DNA of 64,000 nucleotides from Escallonia rubra (Eukaryota; Streptophyta; Magnoliopsida; Escalloniales; Escalloniaceae): positions 140,096 to 204,095 of the forward strand of contig JAVXUO010002183.1 of the NCBI GenBank assembly GCA_033065855.1, written 5' to 3'. Each line of letters opens with the position of its first letter. The first letter of the stretch is position 1. Shown here one piece after another: positions 1 through 19,379 of this stretch. The position numbers were made by a program, and so were the translations under genes. Under the pieces are notes generated by a model, which saw only the letters and a list, made by a program, of their open reading frames with translations, was not told where the DNA came from and made no database searches.

Positions 1-40
1 TATTATACTACAGGTCAAACTTGACCATAGATTCACTTAC

Positions 41-6247
<6,207 letters not shown>

Positions 6248-7384
6248 ACCCACTGCTGTCACGACAAGCAAACATCACTTAACAATCTATTAATTTCTTT
6301 CCAATAGAAACTCAGAACTCAAAACTAGTCATTGCATAAACTTAGGCCTTTCACTCAACTATTAGACCAGATTAGGTATTTACTCCTTATATATTGAGGG
6401 ATGAGAGTGCATATTAACAAGGGAGCTAACAAACTCAAACTTTTACTGCTTGTGCAACTAATATCCAGCGGTATAAGGCTAATGATTGTTATGTAACAAC
6501 AAATGAACATTGCATGGCCTTACAACGTTGTTAATTGATCAACAAACACATACACAAGCACATGGAAACACGCATGTAGCCAAGTAGTGAAAATTTACAC
6601 CAAAAAAATCCAATTTTCAAATAATCGGGGTATCATATGAATGACGGAAATTGCCATATACAGTGGACCACACGTAAGGATGAACACATACATTTAGCGA
6701 CTACAGTGTGTGTAGTGAGAGAACCTGAAATTGCCGGAGTAGCTATCGGAGATAAAAAGAAACTCGCCGAAAGAGGCCTTTTCCACCGGGAAATCCTGAA
6801 TTACTTCCGAAAGAAAAGTTTCAATAATAGCGTAGGGTCAAAAATAAATTACAGAAAGCTCTTGGGTTAGTGTGTAATTTCAGAAAGTGCAAACGTAAGA
6901 GAAATTTTAGTGAAGCGTTGTGACGACATCGTTGTATAATGAATAAATGAGATGAAAAGATGTCACATGGTCAAAATCACAACTTGCGGGTTCTCGCTTA
7001 TTGGTTTATATTATGCATGACCAACAACAATTATATAAAACTTTCGAAATTTCGTGTATAATTATCTTTTTAATATTTTTGTGATCAGAAACGTTAAATT
7101 CAAATTTCTTGCTAATATCTTATTGAAATTTACGCTTTAGCGAGTAAATTGCTAAAAGAATGGTAATCAAACATCGTAGGGGTGTTTCAATACTTTTTTC
7201 TGACAATTTGCAAACGAGTTAATTTAACGAATGAAGCGTAAAGTATAGGGGAGAAAACAGTTATTAAACCATGAGTAAATAGTGGTGAGGGTAATTTGGG
7301 AAATGAAAAGCTTTGAGGGCAGGGGAGTACTTTTAGGGAGTGCGTGGGGTTAATTTGGACATTGACGAAAGCGGTGGACTTGGC
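6248..7384. promoter_or_regulatory. Divergent intergenic region between the RecQ and RPS29 genes
   Basis: The 1.1 kb between the RecQ start codon and the RPS29 TATA box has no supported gene. The reading frame at 6637-6870 is short and non-conserved; part is probably the RecQ 5' leader. The right part, from about 6878, is the start of the segment duplicated at 28.8 kb. Confidence 0.55.
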
Positions 7385-8466
7385 TATAAATAGCAGGAGA
7401 TTGCGCGAGCTAGGGTTTCAGTACGCCTCTTTCCTCCATCTTCCGACCTAGGGTTTTTCTGTTTCCTCTCTCACGCGCAAGCGCATACTCTCGCTCGCAA
7501 AGAGGAAGGATGGGTCACTCGAACATCTGGAACTCTCACCCCAAGAACTACGGCCAAGGATCCCGCCTTTGGTTAGTCCTTAAGTCGATTTGTTTTGTTC
7601 GTGTAGTCATTTTTTTGTCGAATCATGCCATCGATTTAATGGTTATGCTACTAACACGGCTTGTGGAAGAGTATATCTTAGTATCATAGAATCATATTTC
7701 TGTATTTTTTTAATTAGGGGTAAGGCTATTTGCACACCCTTTTTTGACCGTTTACACGCTAGTCTACCCATATTCGTTGGTATAAAGCTTGTATGCTAAC
7801 AATAACTTAAGCTCGCATACAGAGTCTGAAAGGGTTTGTAAACAGCAAGGAAGGGTTATGATAGTTAACGAGACTTTGTATATTTCGTGTAATTGTATAT
7901 TGGGGGTTGCAAATCAGCATGAAAGAGGAAGAGATTTATATGTCTTGTGGAGGTTTGAATTTTACTAGAATTTGTCATGTGAGTCCTGATTGTCTTAAGC
8001 GTTTCAAAATTCATGAGATTCAATCAGTGTGTGTGCGCTTCTGTTTGTTGATGTACTTAACAGTAGATCTCAGTGCTACGTGGTGTGTATGCTGGTATTA
8101 AACAATTTAATGTTGTGAGTATGAAAGTGCATAGGCATATGAAGAGTTGAAGTTTAATGTGGAATATTATTATGCAGTGCCTGATTCTTAAACATCTTAA
8201 AGTGACTTTGCTTTGGGCAACCAAACTGGATTGGAGTTTTACTTACTCACGTGTGTAGATTGGCTTCTCACAGGGATTTTGATTGGGATGTTGGTTATTC
8301 CTAATAAGACTTGATAACTGAGATTTGCTTTCAGTTTAGACATTACGAATGGTCTTTGAACTGTTTAGAACTCAAAAGGATTTGTCTGACCAAAGGGTGG
8401 TAATTGATTTGTGTGGCACATGGTTACAAGCATTAAACTTGAAATTTATCAACTACAGCTGTAAGT
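6878..8466 (+). repeat. Segmental duplication, source copy (RPS29 promoter to mid intron 1)
   Basis: This stretch is repeated in the same orientation at 28848-30383 with few substitutions. The other copy lacks about 60 bp near 7970-8035. Homology ends inside RPS29 intron 1, right after a GCTGTAAGTA word, so exons 2 and 3 were not copied. Confidence 0.92.
7385..7456 (+). promoter_or_regulatory. RPS29 core promoter: TATA box and two telo-box motifs
   Basis: TATAAATA lies at 7385-7392. TAGGGTTT, the reverse of the plant telo-box AAACCCTA, occurs at 7411-7418 and 7449-7456 within a pyrimidine-rich leader. Telo-boxes near a TATA box are typical of plant ribosomal protein and translation genes. 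The start codon is 54 bp beyond the second motif. Confidence 0.7.
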
Positions 8467-9597
8467 AGTTCATTTTTACATCTCAGTGGAGCTGACTCAT
8501 TTGGTTTAGAGGTAGTTTTTTTTTATGACTGTTGAATGCTATATTCACTTGTATTCACTATCAAAGATTTGCCTACAGCAACTGTTTGATTATGCTTGAT
8601 CTTTTGACCTTTTTTCTTATGCTTCTGCTCTTTGCTTGCTTTTGACAGCCGTGTATGTGGAAACTCGCACGGAATGATCAGGAAGTATGGGCTTATGTGT
8701 TGCAGGCAGTGCTTCCACAGCAACGCCAAGCAGATTGGATTTATTAAGGTTGGTGTTCTCTTTGGTGGTAATGTTTTATGTAGCTTCGATTATCTTAAGA
8801 CATATCTGATGGGGATTGCTTTTTGAATTGGTGAAAAAGGCTAGTAAGGATATTGGTCACTCTTAGTGAAAAATTCAGGCCTATCATAGGTGCTAGTAGC
8901 TTGTGAACTTAGTTAAAATATGGTAAACAATAGGACATGCGCGAGCATTAACATAGCATGGAACCTAGCGTGAGCCTTTGAATACTTATTTTCTTGGCTG
9001 TCGGTCTTTTGAGGTCTCACTGTTTCTGAGAGTACAGTGACGCTGTTGACAGCCATGTATTGTCCAAGGTCATTATAGTTCCTTTGCTTTGATCTTTGTC
9101 AGGTTTGCCTACCCATGCTAACCGAAGTCGTTGACTCCCTCATATTTTGTACACCTCCCATTATCTTGGCTTAATAGCGCCTTTGTTTATGGGCTGATCC
9201 TACGATAGCTCATCTCGAGTTACTTACCAACCAGCTTCAAACATTGGATTTTCCATCAGACATTACCTTCCTTCCTAGAATTGACAGAATCTGTGCCTGT
9301 GTTCTACCGAATAGGTTCAGGTGGAAAAACTAGTGGCATGGCTCCCTTCTTGCCTGTTTCTTATTGCTTATCCAAGTAAATTAAACGATGGGTTCAGTGC
9401 CCAACTTTGGCTTTTAAAATGCCTAACGCATTGTTGTCCATCCGCATTTTGTATCTTTCTAACTTGATTGTGTTGGTTTAGATTAAAATGTTGGCTGTGC
9501 GCTTTTTATTGTTTCACTTTCTGCACTTTTAAGTCCTTTTTATAAGTGCTCAGAGTGTCCTTCATCCACGTTTTTGAATGTATTACAGTATCGCTGA
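7510..9597 (+). CDS. RPS29: 40S ribosomal protein S29
   Basis: Small-subunit ribosomal protein uS14/S29, a zinc-binding protein of the 40S head in the cytosol. Three exons, 7510-7571, 8649-8748 and 9589-9597, encode 56 residues, the usual family length. It starts [20 protein letters not shown] and ends IGFIKYR. The zinc-binding cysteines form two CxxC pairs, C21/C24 and C39/C42. Exon 3 is only 9 nt (Tyr, Arg, stop) after a TATTACAG acceptor. The Cys-21 codon is split over intron 1 and supplied correctly by exon 2, which supports the model. Promoter, leader, exon 1 and part of intron 1 also exist as a partial copy at 29 kb; only this copy can make the whole protein. Confidence 0.96.
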
Positions 9598-10199
9598 GGT
9601 GCGGCTTTGAAGAACTTGTGGAGTTCTGGCGATGCTTGTCTTCGGAATGCTTCTTAGAACGAGCAGTTATTTGTCATCTAGTTTCCTTTGTCAAAGGCAT
9701 AATGTTGAACTATAAAGAGTTTATTTGTTTTTGACTTGCAATTCGTACTCTGTTATCAGATTTGACCTTCTCTTAAATTTTGATGGTCGGAGTGGCTTGA
9801 TATTTTTTTGTTGCTTTGATGTTACCTACTATGTGAAGTCGGAAGTTGGGCAGGGAGGGAGAATTATTTCCAAATTTTCTCTCAAGGGGGTTAAATTCCG
9901 AAGACTGTTGATCACCATATAATAGAAGACTAGAATGGAGGATGATTATGTCTACTTCTATGCTTCTATATTAGACTACGAATACAAGCGTTATACAGAG
10001 TTTATTTTTATTTTCTTTTATGTTTATTTTTATTTTCTTACTCCTGAAAAAAAAGAGAGCAAATATTCCTTCTTTGGGGGTTTGATTCTGTTTTATGTTT
10101 CTAGGAAGAAGAAAGTTCTTATTGTTTCTTGGTTTCTAGGAGACAATTCTGTTTCTTTTCTTGAAAAATATATAAGAAATATATTTCATCCTATCTAAG

Positions 10200-10605
10200 G
10201 CTCTGTTTGGTAATCATAATTTTTTCAGTTTTTTTTTTTCAGTTTTAATAACCTTTTCAGTTTTGTTAACGGGAGAAAATAAAAGCGTTTGACATACATT
10301 TTTTTATAATTTTTTTTATTTTAGTTTTTAAAACATGACTGTTTTTTAAAAAAGAAGTTTTCAGTTTTGATTTTTATTTTGAAATCACCGCTACCCTCCC
10401 ACCGTCTCGGCCATTACCATATTCTACCTCATCCATCGCAAACCACTATTAAAGAAAAAATTCAAAATAAAAATTGGATAATCAAACACTTACTTGTTTT
10501 TATAAAATATATATATATGTATTAAATTCGTTTTAATTTTTATTTTTTTGAAAACAGAAAATTAAAACCGAAAGTGTTACTAAACATTATCAAGTTTGAT
10601 TTTAG
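10200..10605. mobile_element. Possible small AT-rich MITE
   Basis: The left end reads GGCTCTGTTTGGTAATCA. The right end reads GTTACTAAACATTATC, whose reverse complement GATAATGTTTAGTAAC partly matches it. GGCTCTGTTTGGTAA starts are common in plant hAT-type miniature elements. The interior is almost all A and T. No clear target duplication was found. Confidence 0.35.
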
Positions 10606-10839
10606 AGATTACAGTGTCAAAGTAAAAAAATAACGTGAAAAAACAAAAGAGAAATAAACATTGTAGTTGACAGTTCAAAACCCTTGGATTGATAATCAAG
10701 TACCGAAGTACAGATTAGAAAGCACACGAACAAACCTTTTACCCTAATACTGGACTACTCCTAATTCTAGACTACTCTAGTGATCTGTATACGCCCTTTA
10801 AAATCCAATCATTACCATAAATTAAACCATGCGGGGCTG

Positions 10840-11212
10840 GATGCCTCTTGTTTTCCGCTGTGATTCCCTTGATTGTCGAGGATTCTTTCGATTATCCGTC
10901 CGGTTTCAGTTGACTTCCTTGGTGTAATTTTGTGTTTCTTGTTTTATATTGTTTTGTTTTTATTTTTAATAGGCGTTGTCCGTAACCTTTAGCCTTCCGC
11001 ATGTTACTTAGAGTTAGACTAAAGTGTAGGATATGCTCTGCTTTAGTTTAATTATAATTTATATTGGGTTTATAGGTTTGTTGTTAGTTTCTGACATTTA
11101 TGATCTTGTATACTTTGAGTCATGGGAATATCGTGACCTATACATGCCGTTGAGCGACTTTGTAACCTTTAATTTTCAATGTTATTCTCTTATTACCAAA
11201 AAAAAAAACTAG
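10840..11212 (+). mobile_element. Possible non-LTR retroposon 3' end with A-tail
   Basis: A T-rich stretch ends with TTGTAACC, then TTATTACC and a run of ten A at about 11203-11212. This layout is like plant LINE or SINE 3' ends. No coding remains or target duplication were found. Confidence 0.3.
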
Positions 11213-12608
11213 AGAATGAAGCCATCGCACACCACCTTCAAACTGATCGGACCACCCAAACCCATTGCTGCCCATATACCATACCCTCACTTAACCATTC
11301 ACTATGCGCATCAGGCCTAGATGGCCAGCCACTCAACAACACAAATAGGTTACTTTACCTAAACACCGTAACACACGCGACGAATGAGCTCCCAGCACTC
11401 AACTCCTAACAATCACGAGGCCACCACACCGAGACCACAAACCACCAAACCAAGTGCAAACAACTAGCAAGGGCACCAAGCTAAGGAGAAGAGGGATAAC
11501 AAAACCGTAGCTTGAAACTACACCCGTGCTCTTTATCCACCAAACCAAATAACCAAATACATACCATAAACATAAAATGGCACCACACTAGGGGGAAGGA
11601 GGCTTGAAACTCTATTACGAAACTACACCATTACCTCAAACGTCGCCAGCCATGGTCGCTGTCAATGTTGTCGTCTCCGCTGTTGCCTGCGCCTCCACCC
11701 GCTATTGCTGCCGTCATCCCTCACTTGCCACACTCTGAAACACCACCAGGAAGAAGCACCCGACCACCTAATCCACCAGCAATCAGTGCAGCCCGCTCAC
11801 CACCTCCACCCGAACCACGAACCGAACGAACAAACTACCCTGAGACTCTAGAGATGGGCAGATCTCAGAACTACCTTCCAAGCTTACCACCACTCCATGA
11901 TCGAATCCAAAAGCTATCTCCAAGCCATCTAATGAGTAATCTGACCAAGGGGAAGACCAAGCAAAACCAACCCTAGAAAGCTAAAGAGGAAGTACAATGC
12001 CACCACCGGCCAGTGGAAATTAGCGGCGGCAGCGGAAATGTGAGAACCCCACCCACCCCCTCTTCCCCTTCTCAAAATCACGTTGGTAAATTCGTTTGGT
12101 TGAACTCTCAGCTTGTGTTTGGCGTGTGGGTTAATAGACCAGATAGGATATCTAATATCCAGTGCATTCTACATTCTGGCATTTGGACACACTAGTTGCA
12201 ACCGGATAGTATTCAACGATAGGATTTATCCACCTCTAATGAGATTAGCGAATCAATCTCGCTGATCACATTTGCATGCAAATTAAGATCAGATTATCTA
12301 CAAATTAGACCCCTCCTGCACTAGATATCTACAGACTGTAACCTTATTAATGTGGACATAGCATAGTTCAATTTATGTGATATCTTAGTTACTTTAGGTT
12401 GATAAACTGTTAAAATAGCCATGAAAGCTCTCGTGAAACCCTTAATTTAATCAAATGTTTATAACACTCAGAAAAGGATTACAATAACATGGCAGCGCCA
12501 AAAGCAAAAGGGATGCCAGAGTTCAATTGACAATCAAAAACATCACTACAACCTATGATCATGTTGATCCACAGAGCGCCATTTGAACATAAGCCATAAG
12601 CCTCCGTA

Positions 12609-15600
12609 CTATGACTTCGCCAAATTCTTCTCTATGAAGCCCTTTATGTCAAATGCTTCATTTCCACTTTTCGTAATGACACCCTGGTCAGAAAGAAACC
12701 GTGAGGTTGAAACTCAACTAGTAAGTCCTATGTTCTGTAGAATGGGTGTCTTACGGCCTACGGGGTGCGCCTGTGCGCGGGTTCGTGCGGGGTGTGGGTG
12801 TGGGTGTGGGTGTGGGTGTGTGTGTGTGGGTGCGTGTGTGTGGGTGAGAGAGAGAGACCTTCTCCGTAATGATACCGCTGATTATATTAGCTGGGGTAAC
12901 GTCAAAAGCTGGGTTCCAGACACCAATTCCAGAAGCAGCAACTTGTTCACCTAGTCCTCCGCGAGAATGCGATAATTCCTTTGCAGATCGTTCTTCTATA
13001 ACAATTTCTTGTCCAGAAGACAGTGATAAATCGATGGAAGTCAGGGGTGCAGCCACATAAAATGGAATACCATGATGCATTGCACACAGAGCAAGGCTGT
13101 ATGTTCCAATCTTGTTGGCAGTATCACCTGCAATTAAGTTCTAACTTTATGTCAAAGATGAATTACAGAGGTAGATATTGAAGCATAAGTTTGAATTATT
13201 GAGTTGATTTACCATTAGCAGCCACCCGATCAGCGCCAACAACAACAGCATGCACACGTCCAGCTTTCATTAGAGCCGCTGCTGCCGAATCTGCTATAAG
13301 AGTAGCTTGTATGCCATCATGCACCAACTCATAAGCTGTTAATCTGGATCCCTGCAGTTGAGTAGTACTGTGGGAACTCAAACATTCCAAGGTTACATGC
13401 ACACAATACTACAGGGTGAGCACGGTTCAGTTGGTTTGGTTTAGAGGTTGAAACTGGCTCTAAATAGTTGGGTTACGTAAGGTCGGTTTGGACGGTTCTG
13501 TTTTTACCCACACGTCCTGACTTTGCCGAGGTGTCCCTGACTCAGTTTGAGTTAAGACAGGTCATTGCATGAATTCTTCGAAACACACCAATGACCCAGA
13601 AAAGGTGGAAGGAGTCGACCATATTTGTCCATACTTCTACAAACTCGACTACAATTATAAACAGTTCAATTAACTAGACGAACACAGACAGATTCGATAG
13701 TAAAAATTCATGTCCAGAAACTTCAGTTATGGAAACAAGCTTGAAATCTTCTTTCTGAGTGTTTTTACGGCAGCAATATTCAACCTTCCACATACAGTAC
13801 AGGTCTGTTTATGCATGTCCTCCTTGCACAGAGGCCACAATAACATGCTCAGTAAGTCAGTATCATTGCCAAGTAGGCAGATTCCTACTTTTTCTGGTTT
13901 AGCATCGCAAAATTCTATGGGCTCAACATGCTAGTAATTTCATAGCTACCTTTTAAGCTAAAGCGAGCCATCAGATATGTTCTCTTTAAGAACTTGTCAA
14001 CAACTTCATAAATTTTGGCAGATGATCACGGGAAAAATTCTGCTTTAATACAATACTCTTATAAAGGAGCCTTAGATCTGGGAAACGAAGAAAGAGAGAG
14101 ATCTAAAGCAGGTAGAGGAAGCTATGCATGTTTTAAAATGGACACTAAATTGCCTAGACAGCCAGTTTACCCCTTCTCAAAATTACAGCTGCTCAAACAG
14201 CTACTTCTCCTAACGATGCTTCATCTGTTCCAAAGTATATTTTAAAAAAATGTGTAATGATGCTAATGGAAAAGTCACGAAACAAAAACAAGCCATGTCT
14301 CACTTGGTTGAATGGGCGGGTTTCCGTGCAATATGCGCTTTCTAAAACTCCTTCAGCATGAAGTGTCCGGATCACGCCAAGAGCAGTCCCATATCCAGCT
14401 GTTGCAAGACTATCAATACAAAAAACATCATTCAGACTCACATTAATGTAATGCTATTATTAAGACAACCATATAGCATAAGATGAGAGAGAGATAAGAG
14501 TTGGTACCTGCCAGTGTTGCAATGGGTCAAAATAGAGAGCTTTTGGAATGCTTTCTGCTGGTGCTGCATAAAACTAGCTCCATACGACCCAATTGCTTTA
14601 TTCGAAGCAACATCATCCTTCAGCATAACTTCAGCAGCTTCGATGTAAGCCTAAGTAGTTAGTAGGAATATGAGTAGGCTTCAGCTATAAGAGAATTGAG
14701 GCTATCCTTGTCTTAGATAAACGGTTACTCAGGCTATATCATGTCAAAGACTCATTTATCACACCAAATTAAGAAACCATTGATTCAATCATCAGAGCAA
14801 ACAAAGTCGCTACCTGAAAAACGTCACTGGCTTCCGAAGCACTTGCAGCCGCCTTCTTTATGACTTCTTGAAGTTTAGTTGAAGCATCTGAAAGATTAAC
14901 AGCAGTTGGCCGGCTGCAGAAGCAGGCAACTACAAGCTATATTCTCCAAAGCTCGCAATAAAAGGCAAAATAAATATGCCACTAAAGATAGAGCATGAGC
15001 AACACTGAAGTAATCACCTTGAGACTAGATATTCCAGTTTCTTTATGAGGAAAGATGCCGCATCATTCGGTGTCCCGTTAAAAGCCTTAAAGCTAGATGC
15101 TTCTACCGCAAGAGAGAGGGCAGCAGCTATAGCTATAGCAGGTGCCCCGCGGACAACCATATCCCTTATTGCACCCCTGAAGCAACGCATGAAAAGAAAA
15201 GTGAAGTGAAGTAATAGAAGTTTAATCTAGATGAGTGGACAACAGAATCACAAGTGCGGTAGCACACATTATGTAACAACAACAACAAAAAGAAGGTATC
15301 AACAGAAGAAGGGTCAGGTGTGGAGATAGTAGAGAAAACAGGACAGAGGAAAAGATTTCAATCAAGATACCTATTTCACGTGTGATAAAGCTGCTCCTTG
15401 ACTATGGCCAAGTTTCATAGGGAGCATTGAAACCGAAGAACAGAGCTACCCAGTGAATTTCAAAAGTTTATACAGGGCATTTGAAAGGAAATTCTCTCGG
15501 AAGAAGCTATGAAGGGCTATCATAGCATAGCAACCAAGATTAGTGATACTAGTTCAGTACTACCGTCTGATCAAGAAAGCAAAGTAGTGCCACTATGATA

Positions 15601-16666
15601 TCCGGCTCAATATATAAGCTATCTAAAGTAAAAAAAAAGATGAAAAAATAAAAGTTTAGTTTTACTTTCATCTGAATGCACCTTGTTTGACGTTTGCTTG
15701 CTCTAATAGTGGTCAATGGTCATAAACATAAGCGGACTGACATCTTGGTGTGACAACGTCATATTTAAACTTCAAATTTTACCAAAATCGAAGGTTACAC
15801 CACCTCTAGTGAGAGAGAACTAACAAGAAACCATTCAGTAATTTATGAAATCATTGCAGAGTAAGAGAAAGGAAAACGAGCTTAAGATTATTACCATCCA
15901 TCGGTTGCTCCTTTAATATCCAAATAGACAGTCTCAAGAGGAAGCCTTCTCTGTTCAAATCAGTTAAATTCACAGAAGCATAAGAACTAGTCTTTCTTTT
16001 GGCAGCACTGAGTCTCACTACCAAAAGCCTTATAAGAACTTCCTAAAGTTCAGAAAGAAAAAGAAAGAGCGCGTGCACAGACACACACACACACACCAAA
16101 ACACTGATCCGTAATTTTTTGTCCACTCTTCGTGAATTTTTAGGATAGAATTTGCAACATATAAAGAATGACTTTAGATAGTAATTTACAAATGGGATGA
16201 GTGCTTTTTGACTAGTCAACCTATGATGAGAACAACGAGTGAAATAATGATTTGATGTAAACGAATTATCAAAGCCTTTACTCTCCTCAACCCCAGTGAA
16301 TCCCCTCCCCCCGTACCCCTCACACTCACCCGCCCACCAGTCCAAGCCACCTAGAAGAAGAAAAAGGGTCCAAAACCCTAGCAGAAATTGGAACTAGTCT
16401 CCCCAACTGACTGTTTAGCGAACCCTCCACCCACTAGCACAAGAGAATTAAGGCGCCAAAACCCAGAAAAATTAGAAACCAAAAATAAAACATAAACTCA
16501 GTATAAGAAAATTGGTAGCAAGCTGTAAAAGGAGATTAAAAAGGAGAACAGAAGCTAGAGAGAGAGAGAGAGAGAGAGGAACCTGATCAAGTAGCTGAAG
16601 TGAGCCACACTTGTAACGTATGGACTGCAGTGATGTGCCTTCTTCTACAGCTTGTTGAAGAGACAT
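12609..16666 (-). CDS. MTI1: Methylthioribose-1-phosphate isomerase
   Basis: Converts 5-methylthioribose-1-phosphate to 5-methylthioribulose-1-phosphate in the methionine salvage (Yang) cycle; homologous to MtnA and the eIF2B alpha fold. Nine exons join in phase: 16666-16583, 15950-15895, 15176-15018, 14913-14814, 14650-14508, 14409-14304, 13351-13213, 13127-12859, 12683-12609 (TAG). They give 376 residues, the normal plant length. Family marks are [17 protein letters not shown] early, [18 protein letters not shown] with the catalytic Cys at about 177, [14 protein letters not shown], and [19 protein letters not shown] with the catalytic Asp at about 257. The C-terminal [14 protein letters not shown] and ITEKGVIT also fit. 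No damage is visible. CT repeats sit directly after the exon 1 and exon 8 donors. Confidence 0.95.
12790..12857. repeat. GTGTGG/GT and GA microsatellite in isomerase intron 8
   Basis: Interrupted GTGTGG and GT units run to about 12844, followed by GA repeats to 12857. The GA part abuts the exon-8 splice donor on the gene strand (12858). Confidence 0.9.
16557..16579. repeat. (AG)n microsatellite in isomerase intron 1
   Basis: A perfect AG run that, on the gene strand, is a CT tract starting a few bases after the exon-1 donor at 16582. Confidence 0.9.
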
Positions 16667-17286
16667 CTTGATTGCAATTTCGGGAACCCAACTCAGTCTA
16701 CCGGCGAGACCCAGATGGATATGTAAAAGTTTTCAATGAAATTGATACATAATCAGTTAATCAAAAGTAAAAAATGATAAAGAAGTGAATGAATACATTC
16801 TGAACCCTCGTCATGTCTTAACGAACCAACGAAGCATGTGCCATGTCAATGAGGTGTCTGCAAACTGGGTAACTTATATCACGTAAATGATTGTTTGAAT
16901 TTTTTATTAATAGTACAGTAATTTTATCTCCAGTAACGGTTGATGATCGGTTTTCATATGCTCCCGGTCATACATTATATGTTAATGTGTTAAGGTTATA
17001 TACTGTTTTCATGTGTGGTTCATGTTTTTCTCGTTAAAAAATACATTCTTTGGCACTTGACCTTTATTATGGGTCATTGATACCAAAATGCCTTTAGACG
17101 TCGCTAAAGACACTTTACATGACGTTAATCTCATGTTTTAACGCCATTTATCTCAATTCTCATTTTAAATATAGTCATTATTTGTTAAAAAATTACATTA
17201 ATGATACTTTATGTGACAATAATTTTGTCATTAACAGCCACTTATTGTAGTTTTAATACTAGAAACATATCATTCATGTTAGTTTA

Positions 17287-17905
17287 TTTTATTTTTTTTT
17301 TGTCAAACGGAAATTTTATTAACTAAGAACCAAAATATACAACTAAAAGAGCACAAACAACCGTTTGGCTCTGAAAAAACAAGTACCAAAAGTACAACTA
17401 AAAGGGTACAGGCAGAAGCTTGACCCTGGAATTTAAACTGGCCAACATGGCCTTGACAGAAAGCAGAAACGATAAGTATTACCATCGTTGGATTTACAAA
17501 ATTCAGATCAAATGGAAACATAGTGGAGGAGATGCAGCAGGGCATCAATTCCAGGGGCCGCATAAAGTGACAGTTTAGATTACTGCCGCGGTTATCATAG
17601 GATCCAAAGGAAATGAAGTGAGTTCCCAAGGCCAGATCAGATTGATACGCAGCTCGAAGGGAGTCGGCATCATTATCCTCTACTAGATCCATCTTCTGCA
17701 AACCACAACCCCGTCATATCGAACCGACGTCATAGATTTCAACCCAAACCAATCGGATCAGAGGTCCGGCCGTGATCACGACAGATCTGAAATAACCTTT
17801 CAGATCTGAGGGTAGCGAGTGGAAGGGGGTAAATTTGTGGCTAGAGAACTTCCGATCTGTGGGTGGTGGTGGAGATCGGAGAGTGGAGGAGGGTGATGGC
17901 GAATG
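17287..17905 (-). mobile_element. Retroposon-like insertion with A-tail
   Basis: Read on the minus strand, a CT-rich leader (from about 17905) leads to an open stretch beginning near 17701. The insert ends in GTTAATAAAATTTCCGTTTG followed by a run of A (about 17290-17300). The layout of short body, AATAAA-like signal and A-tail suggests a reverse-transcribed insertion. I do not recognise the encoded residues. A target duplication could not be confirmed. Confidence 0.4.
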
Positions 17906-19379
17906 GCGGCAAAATATGATTAACTGAATACATTAATTTCAAAGCTAGATTTACATCTAAAACTGGATCTCAGGCATCTTAGTCTGCATGAAAAATCGGG
18001 TGGGGAAAGTATTTTAATCAGTAGTCTCTCACCTCCATACATTATCTTGTATAAATGAAAATCGATGTTAATATGGCATATATCATGGAGCCCGACTGCC
18101 CCACTAATCCCCTCCTGACCCGCCGCATCATCCGTTAGTACCAATTATATTATTCACATGGACAAACTAAAGCGCATCCTCCAAAACATAAGTCATAAAA
18201 AATTGACCACTTGAGCACCCTCTACATTTGAAACCATATTTGGTTTTCAATTTTCAAGAAAATGATAATTAAACCTTCTTTTGGTTTTCATATTTTACAG
18301 CAACAGCCACGTGTTGGTAAGCTAGTTTTTTACTTTTGAGTTTTCTTTTTATTATATTTTCTCCCTAATTTTTTCTTTTTTTCTCCAACAGAACCCCTTC
18401 GGTCACCTCCGAAGCACTAGTGTTAGTCAACACCACCACCATCAGAACCCCCCTATCAAATCACAATACCTCCAACACTCCCACTTCAAATCAATCACCA
18501 AATTGTTCAAACATAGAGTTTGTTGTTCAATCGATTTGGCACATCGTCATGTCGTTAGCCAGTTGGTGGAGATGGTGAGCTGAATGGTGGTAGGTTTTGT
18601 TGTGGTTGTTGGGAGTTATTTTGGTGGTGATGGCAACAATGGCGATGGTCAGTGGCAGTGGGTGGGGCAATCTACGACGATGGGACAATTATGTGGGTAC
18701 TATGGTGACAGTGGGGCAGGGATATGAGTGCGACGGTGGTAGGGCTGTCAGCGCTTGGTTGAGGTTTAGGTTGTCGATGGCGGTATGACAGCGGGGTAAA
18801 TATATGGGTGGCGATAGCGGTGGGGCAGCGACGGTGCAGTGGCAATAACATGTTGTCATGTGGTCGTGATTGGGGATTGGGGGGTTAACTGGTCGGAGTA
18901 ATAAAATGAGAAGTGGGTATTGTAAAAAGGTGGATACCAAATTATTTCTACTGAAACTTGAACATTGGATCTCAAAACAAAAGTAGAAAACCCAAAACAG
19001 AAAAATGGAAAGAACAAAATTGACAAATATCTAGTTTAAAAACATAGGGAAATTTTTTTTAAACTGTTTACCAAGTGTCACTTTTGTCTTCAGCTCACAA
19101 AATTGAACAAAAAGCCGAAAATGAAAAGTTTGTCAAATGTCACCTTACTGTACAAGATGCGAAACAAAAAGAATGGTGGAGGAGTACCTTGGTCGAAAAT
19201 GGACGGTTTTGATGGAAGCGGCATGTGTGTTTGGTTTAACCAGAGTTGGGTAGAGAAACCAAAGCCCATATCAAGTAATCATTGATGTTAGGGTTTTGCA
19301 CGTTGTTTGTGTTGTCACTCTGGTTTCTACTATTGTGTTGTTTCTTCTTTATCAAAACCATCCCATCCCATCCCATGTC
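17906..19379. other. No gene recognised
   Basis: AT-rich flanks surround a GGTGGT/GGTGAT-rich stretch (18540-18900). Short frames there run on both strands because the triplet bias avoids stops, not because they code. No splice pattern or family resemblance was found. Confidence 0.6.

Larger units (their letters stand above)
9598..12608. other. Intergenic region between RPS29 and the isomerase gene
   Basis: No gene is supported. About 9600-10200 is the RPS29 3' flank, AT-rich. Two possible insertions are listed separately (10200-10605, 10840-11212). The CA-rich stretch 11210-12000 has short proline-rich frames on one strand but no start context, splice logic or family resemblance. Confidence 0.6.

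Noticed and set aside
11665-11976. Proline-rich 103-codon plus frame
   Set aside because: CA/CC-rich composition explains the openness; no start context, splice sites or homologue recognised.
12583-12954. Plus frame of 123 codons with a Cys/Gly/Val-rich run
   Set aside because: It is antisense to isomerase exons 8 and 9 and runs through the GT microsatellite.
16369-16376. AAAACCCTA telo-box near the isomerase gene
   Set aside because: It falls inside predicted intron 1, downstream of the start codon, so a promoter role is unsupported.
18540-18940. Frames in GGT-rich DNA on both strands
   Set aside because: Triplet bias keeps several frames open at once; no coding evidence.
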